A DNA stretch of 64,000 nucleotides from Oreohelix idahoensis (GCA_024509875.1 JAMPIV010010569.1:62001-126000), one strand, 5' to 3'. Positions 22,848-33,372 are shown, counted from the first letter of the stretch. Notes: generated by a model from the sequence alone, not told the origin. Numbers and translations: made by a program.

Positions 22848-23052
22848 ACCATGACAAGTATGGGAAACTAAGAGCTTGGGATCCAGACCTCCAGGACGAC
22901 CCAGAGTCCGTTGGGAGTACAACATTAGACAATCTCTGAAGGACTGAGGACTAGAATGGAACTAGGCCAGGAGAAAGACAGCCGGTAGGACAGTATGGCC
23001 CTCTCTCTGGCGAACCTCTACACTTCACGGTAGAAGAGGAATGACTAAGTAC
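22848..23052 (+). mobile_element. LINE C 3' fragment
   Basis: Matches 2541-2735 and 59410-59700 through GACAAGTATGGGAAAC, GATCCAGACCTCCAGGACGA, ATTAGACAATCTCTGA and the terminal GGTAGAAGAGGAATGACTAAGT. It is a 5'-truncated relic. Confidence 0.65.
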
Positions 23053-23338
23053 ATATGTAAGTAAATAAGATATTTCCTGCTGCAGAAAAGGCTGTGACCT
23101 CGCTGGTGATAAATTGGGTCAACCGAACAGGCTCAGAACTAACATAGTGACTTTTAATAGCAGGCAAACAGCCATGTTCTATATGTTTGGGTTACAACAC
23201 AATATGAGTCATATAGGTGCAGGGTTACTTAACACAATATGAGTAAAGACATATAATTCAGTCAATAGTGATTAATCCAACTATAGCTGTAAAGTTATAG
23301 ATCAACATGTTTAACAATCACTTAGAGTTTAACAATGT

Positions 23339-23401
23339 TTTCTTGATCGAGCCAGTTTTCTCTCAGGGACAGCTGTATATCACATTGTCTCGATCAAGAA
23401 A
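23339..23401. repeat. 13-bp inverted repeat with 37-nt loop
   Basis: Arms TTTCTTGATCGAG (23339-23351) and CTCGATCAAGAAA (23389-23401) are perfectly complementary. The function is unknown. Confidence 0.6.
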
Positions 23402-23587
23402 TCACAACAATGTAAAAGTAGAAATTAAAACAACAGACAATCAAGGTACTCTTCTGATGGTTATTCATACCTAACATTATTTTTCCAGAAGTATTTGAAT
23501 AAGTAAAATTGCCGTTAAGTATTTGTGCTTTTGAATTTAATTCCCGTCATATAACTTTTATTCTAGTGATGTAAGAATAATTGCTAC

Positions 23588-23690
23588 ACCACTGCAAGAG
23601 CCTTCAGGCTTCCTTCAAGGGGAGACCAGCAGCACTGATAGCACCATACTCCATAAGGAGCAAATAGGAAGATGATCATGTTGTTTGGGA
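23588..23690 (+). repeat. dispersed repeat S2, 3' part
   Basis: Shares ATTGCTACA.CACTGCAAGAG, AGGCTTCC and CTCCATAAGGAGCAAA...GATGATCATG with the S2 copies at 30100-30545 and 34119-34345. It directly precedes the 53-bp array. Confidence 0.6.
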
Positions 23691-23701
23691 GAACATGTTC
23701 A

Positions 23702-24360
23702 GTTCCCACATCTTGTTGCTTTACAGATTCCTGGTTAGGCTAATTTCATTTACAGTACCCATATCTTGTTGCTTTACAGATTCCTGGTTAGGCTAATTTC
23801 ATTTACAGTTCCCACATTTTGTTGCTTTACAGATTCCTGGTTAGGCTAATTTCATTTACAGTTCCCACATCTTGTTGCTTTACAGATTCCTGGTTAGGCT
23901 AATTTCATTTACAGTTCCCACATCTTGTTGCTATACAGATTCCTGGTTAGATTAATTTCATTTACAGTTCCCACATCTTGTTGCTATACAGATTCCTGGT
24001 TAGATTAATTTCATTTACAGTTCCCACATCTTGTTGCTATACAGATTCCTGGTTAGATTAATTTCATTTACTGTTCCCACATCTTGTTGCTATACAGATT
24101 CCTGGTTAGATTAATTTCATTTACAGTTCCCACATCTTGTTGCTTTACAGATTCCTGGTTAGATTAATTTCATTTACAGTTCCCACATCTTGTTGCTATA
24201 CAGATTCCTGGTTAGATTAATTTCATTTACAGTTCCCACATCTTGTTGCTATACAGATTCCTGGTTAGATTAATTTCATTTACAGTTCCCACATCTTGTT
24301 GCTTTACAGATTCCTGGTTAGATTAATTTCATTTACAGTTCCCACATCTTGTTGCTTTAC
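23702..24360. repeat. 53-bp minisatellite, left part (about 12 copies)
   Basis: Unit of 53 bp starting GTTCCCACATCTTGTTGCT and ending TAATTTCATTTACA. Units vary mainly at CTTTACAG versus CTATACAG and TTAGGCTAA versus TTAGATTAA. The array is interrupted at 24360 by the LINE and resumes at 28368 in phase. Confidence 0.95.
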
Positions 24361-25386
24361 GTATATCTTTCTTAACTGGTCATACAGAGGACAGTCCTGT
24401 AGAACATGCTCAGCAGTTTGTTCGTTTAATCCACATGTGCACAGTGGTGAAGCAGACAATCGTAGCTTGTGCATGTGTTTATTCAGTTTGTTATGCCCTG
24501 TCCTGAGTCGAAAAATAGTTGTCTGTCCCTGCCGGTCGAGAGTGTGATAGTCGTCTTTGGGTTGGTTCTGTTCTCTTCTGATAGTCTGGATAGCTCTCTT
24601 TTTCTCAAAGTATGTGACTTCATTATCTTCTTGTTCACATTCTCCTCCCTTTTTTGCAAGTTTATCTGCCTTTTCATTTCCGGGTACACCACAATGAGAT
24701 GGTACCCACTGAAGTATGGTTCTCTTTTTGGCAGCTACCTTGTTTAGTTCATTTCTCAGATGCGGGAGTTTACCACCCTTGAGAGCTTGCAGGACAGACA
24801 GTGCATCTGTGAGGATGACTACCTGGTGGCAGTCAGAGTTGGTGTTATAAATCATATTTGCAGCTTGCTCTAGAGCTTGAACCTCAGCTGTATAGTTGGA
24901 ACAGAATTTACCAGTGGGAATGTGCCTAGTCTCATAGTGGTTGTCAGGATATGAGATAAAGATACCGGCACCTCCATTCCTAACAGCATTAGTTGCTGAT
25001 CCATCTGTATAGGCATGTATCCATGATTGATCGGGATAGCTTTCTTGGATCATACTCAATGTAGCAGTTCGTTTTTGCAGATCATTATACTCACATCCAC
25101 TTGTGAGACCACTGACTGTTGTATTAATTTGGAGGGCACTGCTGGCCTGCTCCCATGGTACAGGGTATAGGGTGGGCTTCAGTGGTGTTGTCTTCATGGA
25201 TAGGTCTTCTTGATGCTGTCTTATAAGTCTTTTCCCCCGATGCACAAAGCTGCTACGCTTTAGACGTCCCAATGCCAGATCATCTAGTCTTGCCTTCATT
25301 GGGTGCATTGGCATACTGTTGTACTTTTCCATCTGGATCATGGTTTTTGTGTCTCTTCTATGGGGACAATGTCTGTAATCCAGCAA
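24361..25386 (-). pseudogene. I-type LINE RNase H domain, 3'-truncated
   Basis: Continuation of the LINE protein in a shifted frame. It begins around RRDTKTMIQMEKY and has RNase H motifs IHAYTDGSATNAVRNGG, NYTAEVQALEQA, ILTDALSVLQAL and WVPSHCGVPGNEKADKLAKKGG. Next come IFRLRTGHNKLNKHMHKL and a Cys-rich CTCGLNEQTAEHVLQDCP. The element ends at YDQLRKIY; after that the open frame reads minisatellite sequence (to 24304). The family C-terminus (compare 3250-3300, LTTAFIRVINVEV) and stop are absent, so this copy lost its 3' terminus. Confidence 0.85.
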
Positions 25387-28117
25387 CCTTCTGCATCTCT
25401 GTTATTGGTGTAGTTTTCATGGCTCCTGTAATGAGCCTGAGAGCTTGATTTTGCACCTTGTCCAAAGACTGCAGATGTGAGTTAGCAGCTGATGACCATG
25501 CTGCTGAGCTAAACTCTAAGTGTGGTCTTATTACTCCATTATAAATCTTCTTTAGATTTCGTTCATTTGCTCCCCAGTTGGTACCTGCTAATTTTCTGAG
25601 TATGCCTAGTCGTCTTCGGGCCTTTCCTTCTGCATTTTCAATATGCTTATTCCTTGTAAGCCTTTGGTCAAATGTCACCCCAAGATAGGTGGGGTAGCTT
25701 TCTTCCTTGATCACGGTTGTCCCTAGGTGTATGTTAGCTGATTTGTCCTTGGGGGCGAGGGAGAACAGTGTTGTGGGGGTTTTGTCTGTGTTTATTGTGA
25801 TAAGCCATTTCTCTGCCCATGCCCCTAGCATGTCTGCTGCCCGCTGCATTCTATAATTTGCTGTGGTGACATTTTCTTCAGCGCCCCCGAGTACTAGGTC
25901 ATCTGCATATAAGGCAGCTTTAACTCCTGCAGGGAGATCTTTCACCAGGTCATTGATGTAAACAAGGAAGAGTGTTGGGGAAATTACTCCTCCTTGAGGT
26001 ACCCCCTGATGGAGCAACACTTTTCTGCTCTGCAGACCGTCAAGAGTGACTCTAGTTCTCCTGTTATGCAAGTATGACTGGATCCATTTCATCATGTTGC
26101 CTTGGATTCCACTTCTCCTAAGTTTTGCAATGAGGCCATCTTTCCACACCTTGTCAAAGGCCTGCTTGAAGTCGACCCAGATCGTTAGGACCTTTTTCTT
26201 CTCCTGGAAGGCATCTTCTATTGCTTGAGACAAGTAAGTAACTTGGTCTTCTATACTGTAGCATTCTCTAAATCCAGCTTGTTCCGGCACCAGGATCTGC
26301 TCAGACTCTAAATACCATTTCAATCTGTGGTTGACTATTCGCTCCATAGTCTTCCCAACACAGCTTGTGAGACTGATTGGCCGGTAACTTGCAGCCTCGG
26401 TCTTACATTTCCCTTTCTTTAGTATGGGTATTGTGATGGCTTCTCTCCATACTTGGGGTACCGTTCCTTTCAACCAGCTGTGGTTGAATATCTCAAGCAG
26501 TTTTGTCTTTGCTGCTGAGCTCAGATTTACTAGCATTTCGTTGCTGATTTTGTCTGGGCCGGGTGACTTTTGAAACTTAAGCTTGGAAATAGCCTTCTGT
26601 AGTTCTCCTAGTGTGATGGGTTCCCTCATTGGGGCAGGAGTATCTGTCTGTCCCATGGTTGCCAGTATTTCTTTTCTTATCTCTCTCTGATGGTCTATGT
26701 TAATGGGTAAGTTGCTTTCTGAACTGTATCTTCTAGCAAACAAGTCTGCAGCTTGTTTTCCTCTGAAAAGTTTGCCACCTTCATCCAATGTGATAGTCTG
26801 CCTTGGTGAGGAATGCTCTTCATTTAGAGACTTGACTAATCTCCAAAGTTTCCTGCCGTCTTTCTCAAGGTTCAGCGATGCCGTTTTAGTTCTCCAGCTT
26901 TTCCGCTTTTCTTCTAGCTTTGTTCTCTGAAACTCTGCTACAGCCTTTTTCCATTTGTTGTGAGTTTCAAGTGAAGGCTGAGACTCTGCGTCCTTTCTAG
27001 CCTTGTCCATAGCTTCCTGACGTTCTTGGAGTGTGCTGGACCAGTATGGTATGTAGTTACGCCGGCATCCTTTGGGAATGGTTTCTTTTGCAGCTTGTAG
27101 TATGCATCTGTTGAAGTCTTTTACCACTTCATTAATGTCTCTGTTCTGTACCTTGAGGGTAGACAGCAGCGTGTTCACCTGATGCCTGAATAAACCCCAG
27201 TTGGCTTTTTTGTAGTTCCATCTTGTAATGGCTGGGCCTGTACTGAGAGTTGCACTCTGGACAGTAAGAAAGATTGGGCGATGGTCGCTTCCCCCTAGTT
27301 GGTCTCCTACTTCTCTACTAATAGATCCAGCTATATCTGGTGTGGAGAAGGCAAGATCTGGTGTTGAGGTTGTGTGCCATCCTCTGGAGTAGAAGGTAGG
27401 AGTATCTGTGGCATTATTGACTAGGATTAGGGAGTGATCATCTTGCCAAGTTTCAACCTCTTCACCTCTGTGATCCAGATGGTTATAGCCCCAGCTCTGG
27501 GAGTGGCTATTAAAGTCTCCAACTGCTATAAAGTTGGTGGCTGGTACCTGTATAGAGCTGAGACTCAGGGGTTTGTTGTTCGGACAGTAATAGTTCAGGA
27601 GTTCTATTTCCATCTTGTCTACCTTTATCTGCAGCAGCTGATATTCTGCTCCATCCATGAAGGTTTTCCTTTCGTGTGCAGGAATGTTATTCCTTACAAG
27701 AGTAAGTACTCCTCCTTTTCGTCTATCTTGTCTGTCGGATCTGAAGCATTGATATCCCCTTATTTTAAAGGTTTGATCTGCTTTCAAGTGAGTCTCTTGG
27801 ATACAGCAAACACTGACTTGCTTCTCATACAAGATGTTTTCCAGCTCTGTCTTTTTGCTGTATCCAGCCTGCTTGCTGTTCACTCCCTCTGCATTCCAGT
27901 GCATCATGACAAGTGGCACTCTGGGTTTCTCTTTTTCTGTTTTGTTTTGGTCAGTAGTTCTCCTCCGCCGTCTGTTGACTCCACAAGACGGTCTAGAGGG
28001 TCCTCCAGTAGCTGAGGGTGGGCTCTGTCGAGGCTCAGAGCCCGGCACTGCACCTGCCTGGTGGAGCTCCACAGGGCGAGCACCAGAACGAGATTTATTT
28101 GACGGTGTACTCTCCAT
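25358..28117 (-). pseudogene. I-type LINE endonuclease and reverse transcriptase
   Basis: The minus-strand frame from ATG at 28117 (MESTPSNKSRSG) runs about 920 codons. Endonuclease motifs: MHWNAEGV, CIQETHLKADQ, VGDFNSHSQSWGY and GSDHRPIF. RT motifs: KSPGPDKISNEML, YRPISLTSC, AGFRECYSIEDQV, WVDFKQAFDKVW, GVPQGGVISPTLF and the catalytic ALYADDLVLGG. It ends in TYLGVTFDQRLT, HLEFSSAAW and ALRLITGAMKTTP. The frame leaves the family sequence at about 25370, after QKVAGL, and stops at 25358-25360; RNase H continues in another frame. An A-rich run just upstream of the ATG belongs to the leader. The frame is otherwise open, so decay is slight. Confidence 0.85.
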
Positions 28118-28367
28118 AGAAAAAAAAAAAGCGAGTTGCATGATACTGTGGTTTCCGGTGCGCCTTCTGGCCCAGTATCTACGACTTTAGCACCTGTTCA
28201 ACGGGAGAGTGGGCTCATCCCTAATCTGTTTATGTTCCCAGTAGTAGACTATTCGCAAGCAGCCTGGGGGTGTCACTGCTCTGCGCGGACCTTGTTTACC
28301 GAGGCGGCGTCCGAGCTCGTATGGTGAAAATATGGTTGCGTTATCTTCAAAATAGCCCTGTCTTTCC

Positions 28368-29705
28368 GTTGCTTTACAGATTCCTGGTTAGACTAATTTC
28401 ATTTACAGTTCCCACATCTTGTTGCTATACAGATTCCTGGTTAGATTAATTTCATTTACAGTTCCCACATCTTGTTGCTATACAGATTCCTGGTTAGATT
28501 AATTTCATTTACAGTTCCCACATCTTGTTGCTATACAGATTCCTAGTTAGATTAATTTCATTTACAGTTCCCACATCTTGTTGCTATACAGATTCCTGGT
28601 TAGATTAATTTCATTTACAGTTCCCACATCTTGTTGCTATACAGATTCCTGGTTAGATTAATTTCATTTACAGTTCCCACATCTTGTTGCTATACAGATT
28701 CCTGGTTAGATTAATTTCATTTACAGTTCCCACATCTTGTTTCTTTACAGATTCCTGGTTAGATTAATTTCATTTACAGTTCCCACATCTTGTTGCTTTA
28801 CAGATTCCTGGTTAGGCTAATTTCATTTACAGTTCCCACATCTTGTTGCTTTACAGATTCCTGGTTAGACTAATTTCATTTACAGTTCCCACATCTTCAT
28901 GTTATACATATTTCTGGTTAGACTAATTTCATTTACAGTTCCCACATCTTCATGTTATACATATTCCTGGTTAGACTAATTTCATTTACAGTTCCCACAT
29001 CTTGTTGCTATACAGATTCCTGGTTAGACTAATTTCATTTACAGTTCCCACATCTTGTTGCTTTACAGATTCCTGGTTAGACTAATTTCATTTACAGTTC
29101 CCACATCTTGTTGCTTTACAGATTCCTGGTTCGACTAATTTCATTTACAGTTCCCACATCTTCATGTTATACATATTCCTGGTTAGACTAATTTCATTTC
29201 CAGTTCCCACATCTTCATGTTATACAGATTCCTGGTTAGATTATTTTCATTTACAGTACCCACATCTTGTTGCTTTACAGATTCCTGGTTAGGCTAATTT
29301 CATTTCCAGTTCCCACATCTTGTTGCTTTACAGATTCCTGGTTAGACTAATTTCATTTCCAGTTCCCACATCTTGTTGCTTTACAGATTCCTGGTTAGAC
29401 TAATTTCATTTACAGTTCCCACATCTTCATGTTATACATATTCCTGGTTAGACAAAATTTCATTTACAGTTCCCACATCTTCATGTTATACATATTCCTG
29501 GTTAGACTAATTTCATTTACAGTACCCACATCTTCATGTTATACATATTCCTGGTTAGACTAATTTCATTTACAGTTCCCACATCTTCATGTTATACATA
29601 TTCCTGGTTAGACTAATTTCATTTACAGTTCCCACATCTTCATGTTATACATATTCCTGGTTAGACTAATTTCATTTACAGTACCCACATCTTGATACTA
29701 TACAT
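28368..29705. repeat. 53-bp minisatellite, right part (about 25 copies)
   Basis: Continuation of the 23702-24360 array. From about 28890 a second unit type appears, with CTTCATGTTATACATATTCC instead of CTTGTTGCTTTACAGATTCC. The types are interspersed, indicating repeated local duplication. The array ends in CTTGATACTATACATATAAATATG. Confidence 0.95.
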
Positions 29706-30095
29706 ATAAATATGATAAAGAGTGAAGAAATGGCACAGACTAACAACTTGGTATGGAAGCAAGTTAACAGCAGAACTGATAGAAAGCACAAGAGGCCAGA
29801 AGTTTTGAAGTCACATGGTTGCCTACACCAGTCAGCATTGCACTTGAAAAAAAAAGAAGGATGAGGAGAGCGGAGATGTAGAGACAGAAAATAAGAAATG
29901 GGTCTGACATTGACATATGAGTAGATGGTGAATGAATCAGCTCCACCATTACCTGGAGTTTTTTTTTAGCTGTTGCCATTTAGCAAAAGTGGTTGATAAG
30001 ATTTGTCTTGTAACATAATCTTTGCCTTTCAGCTCCCTGTGGAACAGGTGCCATCAGTCAGATATTTTTGACAAATCCTAGATAGTTGCTAGGAG
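29706..30095. other. intronic sequence, nothing recognised
   Basis: Purine-rich non-coding sequence between the minisatellite and the S2 repeat. Confidence 0.4.
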
Positions 30096-30545
30096 ACTGT
30101 GATGAAAGAATGAAGAATATGACTACTGCCCCCTCAGGCGTGTCACAAGCGGTAACTAATATGAGGTTGTGTAAGGCACTGACAACCTGATCCTGTAAAA
30201 TAAATTGCTTCAGTAACCACTGCTGCAAGAGCATGTGATATCAAGTAGGCTTCCTCAAGGGTCCATCTGCTGTGGTGGATCCATGGTCCATCTGCTGTGG
30301 ATGATCCATGGTCCATCTGCTGTGGTGGATCCATGGTCCATCTGCTGTGGTGGATCCATGGTCCATCTGCTGTGGTGGATCCATGGTCCATCTGCTGTGG
30401 TGGATCCATGGTCCATCTGCTGTGGTGGATCCATGGTCCATCTGCTGTGGTGGATCCTGGTCCATCTGCTGTGGTGGATCCATGGTCCATCTGCTGTGGC
30501 GGATCCATGGTCCATAAGAAGCAAAAAAGGAGATGATGATCATGT
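30096..30545 (+). repeat. dispersed repeat S2 containing a 25-bp minisatellite
   Basis: The outer parts (30096-30255 and 30515-30545) align with S2 copies elsewhere: CCCCCTCAGGCGTGT, AACTAATATGAGGTTGTG, AAATTGCTTCAGTAACCAC, GCAAGAGCATGTGAT, and the end CCATAAGAAGCAAAAAAGGAGATGATGATCATG. No tRNA boxes were recognised. The GAT-rich end may be a LINE-dependent tail. Confidence 0.7.
30256..30515. repeat. 25-bp minisatellite (about 10 copies)
   Basis: Unit GGTCCATCTGCTGTGGTGG followed by ATCCAT. Ten near-identical copies; one lacks 2 bp and one has a single substitution. The rotated unit aligns over 25 bp with the S2 consensus segment CTGTAGTGGTGGCTCCATG (21 matches). Because 25 is not a multiple of three, all frames stay open; these are not genes. 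Confidence 0.95.
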
Positions 30546-30629
30546 CATAGGCAAAGCTTCATTTCTTTCAATGTTTTGTTTAGCCTTTACTGTCTGTTAT
30601 CTAATTTGAAGTATTTATTGCATGTACAG

Positions 30630-30743
30630 AGAACCAAGCATAGAAAAACAGTTGAGAATGTTCATTACCACTGCCCTGTGGATGGTTGCTACTTCAGTCC
30701 CCAGTCAGAGAGATACTTCAAGAATTTTGACACATTGAGGGCA
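30630..30743 (+). CDS. ATMIN: ATMIN/ASCIZ-like gene, coding exon 2
   Basis: Acceptor TGTACAG, donor GTGAGT at 30744; 38 codons, phase 0 at both ends. It supplies the first half of the second C2H2 finger (HYHCPVDGCYFSPQSERY, then FKNFDTLRA). The finger's zinc-binding histidines come from the next exon (HYMKIH), so the finger is split across the intron. The exon is too small to stand out as an open frame; it was found by looking for a Cys-Cys half finger between good splice sites. Confidence 0.82.
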
Positions 30744-31030
30744 GTGAGTTGAAACTTTTATTTCCCTCTGTCAATGATGTAGAAAATTGAGTGTTTGTAG
30801 GTGTATGTGCACATGTACACCAATCACTGACTGCCCTTGCCTTCCTATGATGCTTGGGCCAGTTATTATGTGCTTCCTTTTATCTTATTCCTCTGCCATT
30901 TCTGTGTGTGTATTCTCTGTCCATTAGTTCTATCATAATGCCGCGCATCGGTTTTTATTGGGTTAAAACATGATATATGAGAAAGGTAGCACACCAAAAT
31001 CTGCTGGCATTTATAAATAAACTAGCAGAT

Positions 31031-31042
31031 ATACCTGGCTTT
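31031..31042 (+). repeat. target-site duplication, left copy (rearranged LINE B)
   Basis: ATACCTGGCTTT, repeated at 32998-33009. Confidence 0.85.
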
Positions 31043-31310
31043 CATTCATTCATAACCCTCCACTCCAAAGGAGCATAGGCCTTCAACAAACACATGCCAA
31101 GTCCTCCTGTCACGTGCCATCATCTCAAGTTCTTTCCACGTTCTCCTTATCATTTTCACCTCTGTTTCCAGTTCTCTTCTCCATGTGCTTCTTGGTCTAC
31201 CTCTGCTTCTCTTGCCCTGGGGGTTCCAGAACAAGGACTGCCTTGTAATGCTATCAGCAGGTCTCCTCAGTGTGTGTCCTATCCATCGCCATCGTCTTCT
31301 TCTCATCAAA

Positions 31311-32997
31311 GTGGAAGGGAGTAGACAGGAAGAAACTCATCACAGGTGAATTGGTGCTGTCCTCAGGACATGAAGATGAAAGTTCACACCACAGTGAAGG
31401 GGTAGCTCTTATGTTATCTAAAGAAGCACAGAAAGCACTCATTGAATGGGAAGCCGTTGGATCCAGAATAATAACAGCTTCTTTTAAAACAGCTAAAAAG
31501 AAAATAAATGTAAATGTCATCTAATGTTATGCACCAACTAATGACAAAGAAGAGTCTGTGAAAGAAGCATGTTATACTAGACTACAGGAAATTATGGAAA
31601 AAGTAAAAAGAAGAGACATCACAATTTTGATGGGTGACATGAATGCAAATATAGGTACAGTCAACACCGGCTTTGAAGAAGTCATGGGAAAACAGGGGCT
31701 AGGAATAATGAATGAAAATGGGGAACTATTCTCAAACTTCTGTGCTTCAAATCAATTGGCTATAGGAGGAAGCATGTTTCCACATAAGAGAATACACAAG
31801 GCAACATGGATATCACCAGAAGGCTTGCCTCTGTGCAAGAGCCGCTTTCTGTTGACTGGCAAACGGGTGTTAGATCATCATTGCAGGATGTAAAGGTATA
31901 TAGAGGAGCAGATGTGGCATCAGACCACCACCTTCTGATAGGCAAAGTAAAAATGAAACTCAAGAGATATGCAGCAATGCAAAATTATAGACAACAATTT
32001 ATTGTAGGACATCTAAGAAATCAAGAAACAAGAGACAAATTTGCGGTCACAATATCCAACAAATTCCAGGTGCTCCAACAGCTGGAAGATGCAGAGAATA
32101 CAGAAGACTATTGGCAGCAAATCAAAACGGTATGGAATGAGACATGTGAAGAAATACTGGGGAAAAGGGAACGACAACAAAAAGCATGGATAACAACAGA
32201 AACCATCAATAAGATAAAAGACAGAAAAACAAGAAAGCAGATTTAAACACAAGCAAAACCAGAAGTTCCAAAGCTAAGGCTCAAGAAGTGTACACAGAAG
32301 CAAACAAAGAAGTAAAAAGAAGTATCAAAAGAGACAAGAGGAAGTATATTGAGGAGTTGGCAAGAGAGGCAGAAGATGCTGCAGCCAAAGGGAATATGAG
32401 AGAACTGTATAACAGCACAAAGAAGCTAACAGGGAAATACAAGCAAACAAGTTGCTTCATAAAAGACAAGAATGGAAAACTGCTCAGCAATATACAAGAG
32501 AAAGAGGTGGACAGAATATTTTGAGGACCTTCTCAATAGACCAGCTCCACAAAACCCCCCGGACATCCAGCCAGCAGAAGAAGAGCTACAAATTAACAGT
32601 GAAAGACCAACGAAGGAAGAAATAAAGAAAGCCATAAAGCTTCTAAGACAGTGGTGGCCAAACTACGGCCCGCGGGCCAGATCCGGCCCGCCAACCTGTT
32701 TTGACCAACCTTAGCTTGGCCACCACTGTTCTAAGAGATGGAAAAGCGTCTGGACATGATGGCATTCCAGCAGAGGCCATCAAAGCAGATATCGACACGG
32801 CTACAGAGATGTTATATAAATTACTTGGTAAAGTCTGGGAAAAGGAAGAGATACCAGCAGAATGGAAGGAAGGATATCTGGTTAAGTTGCCTAAGAAGGG
32901 AAATTTACAAGAGTGCACAAATTATAGAGGAATAATGTTACTTTCAGTGCCAGGAAAAGTATTAAACAGGATTATCCTTGAAAAATTAAAAGAGTCC
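31311..32997 (+). pseudogene. LINE B endonuclease and RT fragment
   Basis: Plus-strand coding remnant of an RTE-like LINE in several frames. Endonuclease words: GVDRKKLITGELVLSSG, CYAPTNDKEESVKE, ILMGDMNANIGT, ATWISPEG and ASDHHLLIGKVKMKL. Linker: TTETINKIKDRKTRKQ and DKRKYIEELAREAEDAA. RT start: SERPTKEEIKKAIKLLR, then after the MITE DGKASGHDGIPAEAIKAD, IPAEWKEGYLVKLPKKGNL and NYRGIMLLSVPGKVLNRII. It stops before the catalytic YADD. At least three frameshifts and two stops. The endonuclease layout parallels LINE A but the sequence is clearly distinct. Confidence 0.8.
32649..32728. mobile_element. 80-bp hAT MITE
   Basis: Begins CAGTGGTGGCCAA and ends TTGGCCACCACTG, a perfect 13-bp terminal inverted repeat. 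It is flanked by the exact 8-bp duplication TTCTAAGA (32641-32648 and 32729-32736). The CAGTGGTGGCC end and 8-bp duplication are diagnostic of hAT elements. Removing it plus one duplication rejoins the LINE B coding sequence in frame. Confidence 0.93.
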
Positions 32998-33009
32998 ATA
33001 CCTGGCTTT
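32998..33009 (+). repeat. target-site duplication, right copy (rearranged LINE B)
   Basis: ATACCTGGCTTT, identical to 31031-31042. Confidence 0.85.
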
Positions 33010-33127
33010 GCCCGAGTAAAAAAAAAATAACTGAACTTTTAATATATCACCTGGTTGCAGTACATCAGAGCCACCATTATTGTCTGAGCAACTAGGACCA
33101 ACCCTCCACGGTTCATTCTCAGATTAA

Positions 33128-33372
33128 CTCGGTGACAACTATACATCTCACCTGCAGCATATCTACTCCAGTCATGTTCTCCATTGTAGCTCTCACGTCC
33201 ACATCTAATTCAATCATGTCCTCCACCATACCTCTTACTCCTAGCATTTTCACTCCTATAATGTCCCCCATTGTCCCTCTTACCTCCAGTCCAGCACATT
33301 TACTCCAGTCATGTCCTCTATTGTACCACTATACATCTCACCTCCAGCACATCTACTCCAGCCATGTCCTTT
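33128..33372. repeat. degenerate pyrimidine-rich tandem repeat
   Basis: Recurring words ATCTACTCCAGTCATGT, TCCTCCATTGTA, CTCTTACCTCCAG and CACTATACATCTCACCT in irregular order with a period of about 45-50 bp. A G run (33378-33390) follows. Confidence 0.65.

Larger units (their letters stand above)
24361..28367 (-). mobile_element. I-type LINE (EN-RT-RNase H) inserted in the minisatellite
   Basis: A 4.0-kb non-LTR retrotransposon on the minus strand, flanked by the 10-bp word GTTGCTTTAC (24351-24360 and 28368-28377), which is itself part of the host repeat unit. Its domains are endonuclease, reverse transcriptase and RNase H. RNase H after RT in one ORF places it in the I group of LINEs (I, Nimb, R1-like relatives). 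It lacks its expected 3' end: coding sequence runs straight into the repeat array with no stop, 3' UTR or tail of its own. One frameshift splits the ORF near 25370. The 5' leader (28118-28367) is GC-richer. Confidence 0.88.
22387..30629 (+). other. ATMIN-like intron 1
   Basis: An 8.2-kb intron with GTAAGT donor and TGTACAG acceptor. It holds a LINE C fragment, a 53-bp minisatellite split by an I-type LINE, and an S2 repeat that grew a 25-bp minisatellite. Two related segments with GAACGGCGTGCATGTTCA lie at about 22540-22610 and 22637-22740. Confidence 0.75.
31043..32997 (-). mobile_element. LINE B copy with internal inversion (twin-priming structure)
   Basis: On the minus strand, 31310-31043 is the sense 3' end of a LINE B element: RRWRWIGHTLRRPADS, QSLFWNPQGKRSRGRPRSTWRRELE, a stop near 31046, and a (TGAA)n-like tail. 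The rest (about 31311-32997) carries endonuclease and RT sequence of the same kind of element in the opposite orientation. A 12-bp target-site duplication encloses both parts, so they integrated together. An inverted upstream segment joined to a sense 3' end is the signature of twin priming. An 80-bp MITE is nested at 32649-32728. Confidence 0.8.

Noticed and set aside
27434..28015. 193-codon plus-strand open frame
   Set aside because: It lies antisense to the LINE endonuclease, which has clear motifs on the minus strand.
23702..29705. Regular array that could look like a CRISPR
   Set aside because: The units are contiguous with no unique spacers, in animal DNA, with no cas genes. It is a minisatellite.
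30241..30609. Several overlapping open frames on both strands
   Set aside because: They are all readings of the 25-bp minisatellite; the unit has no stop in any frame. There is no gene context.
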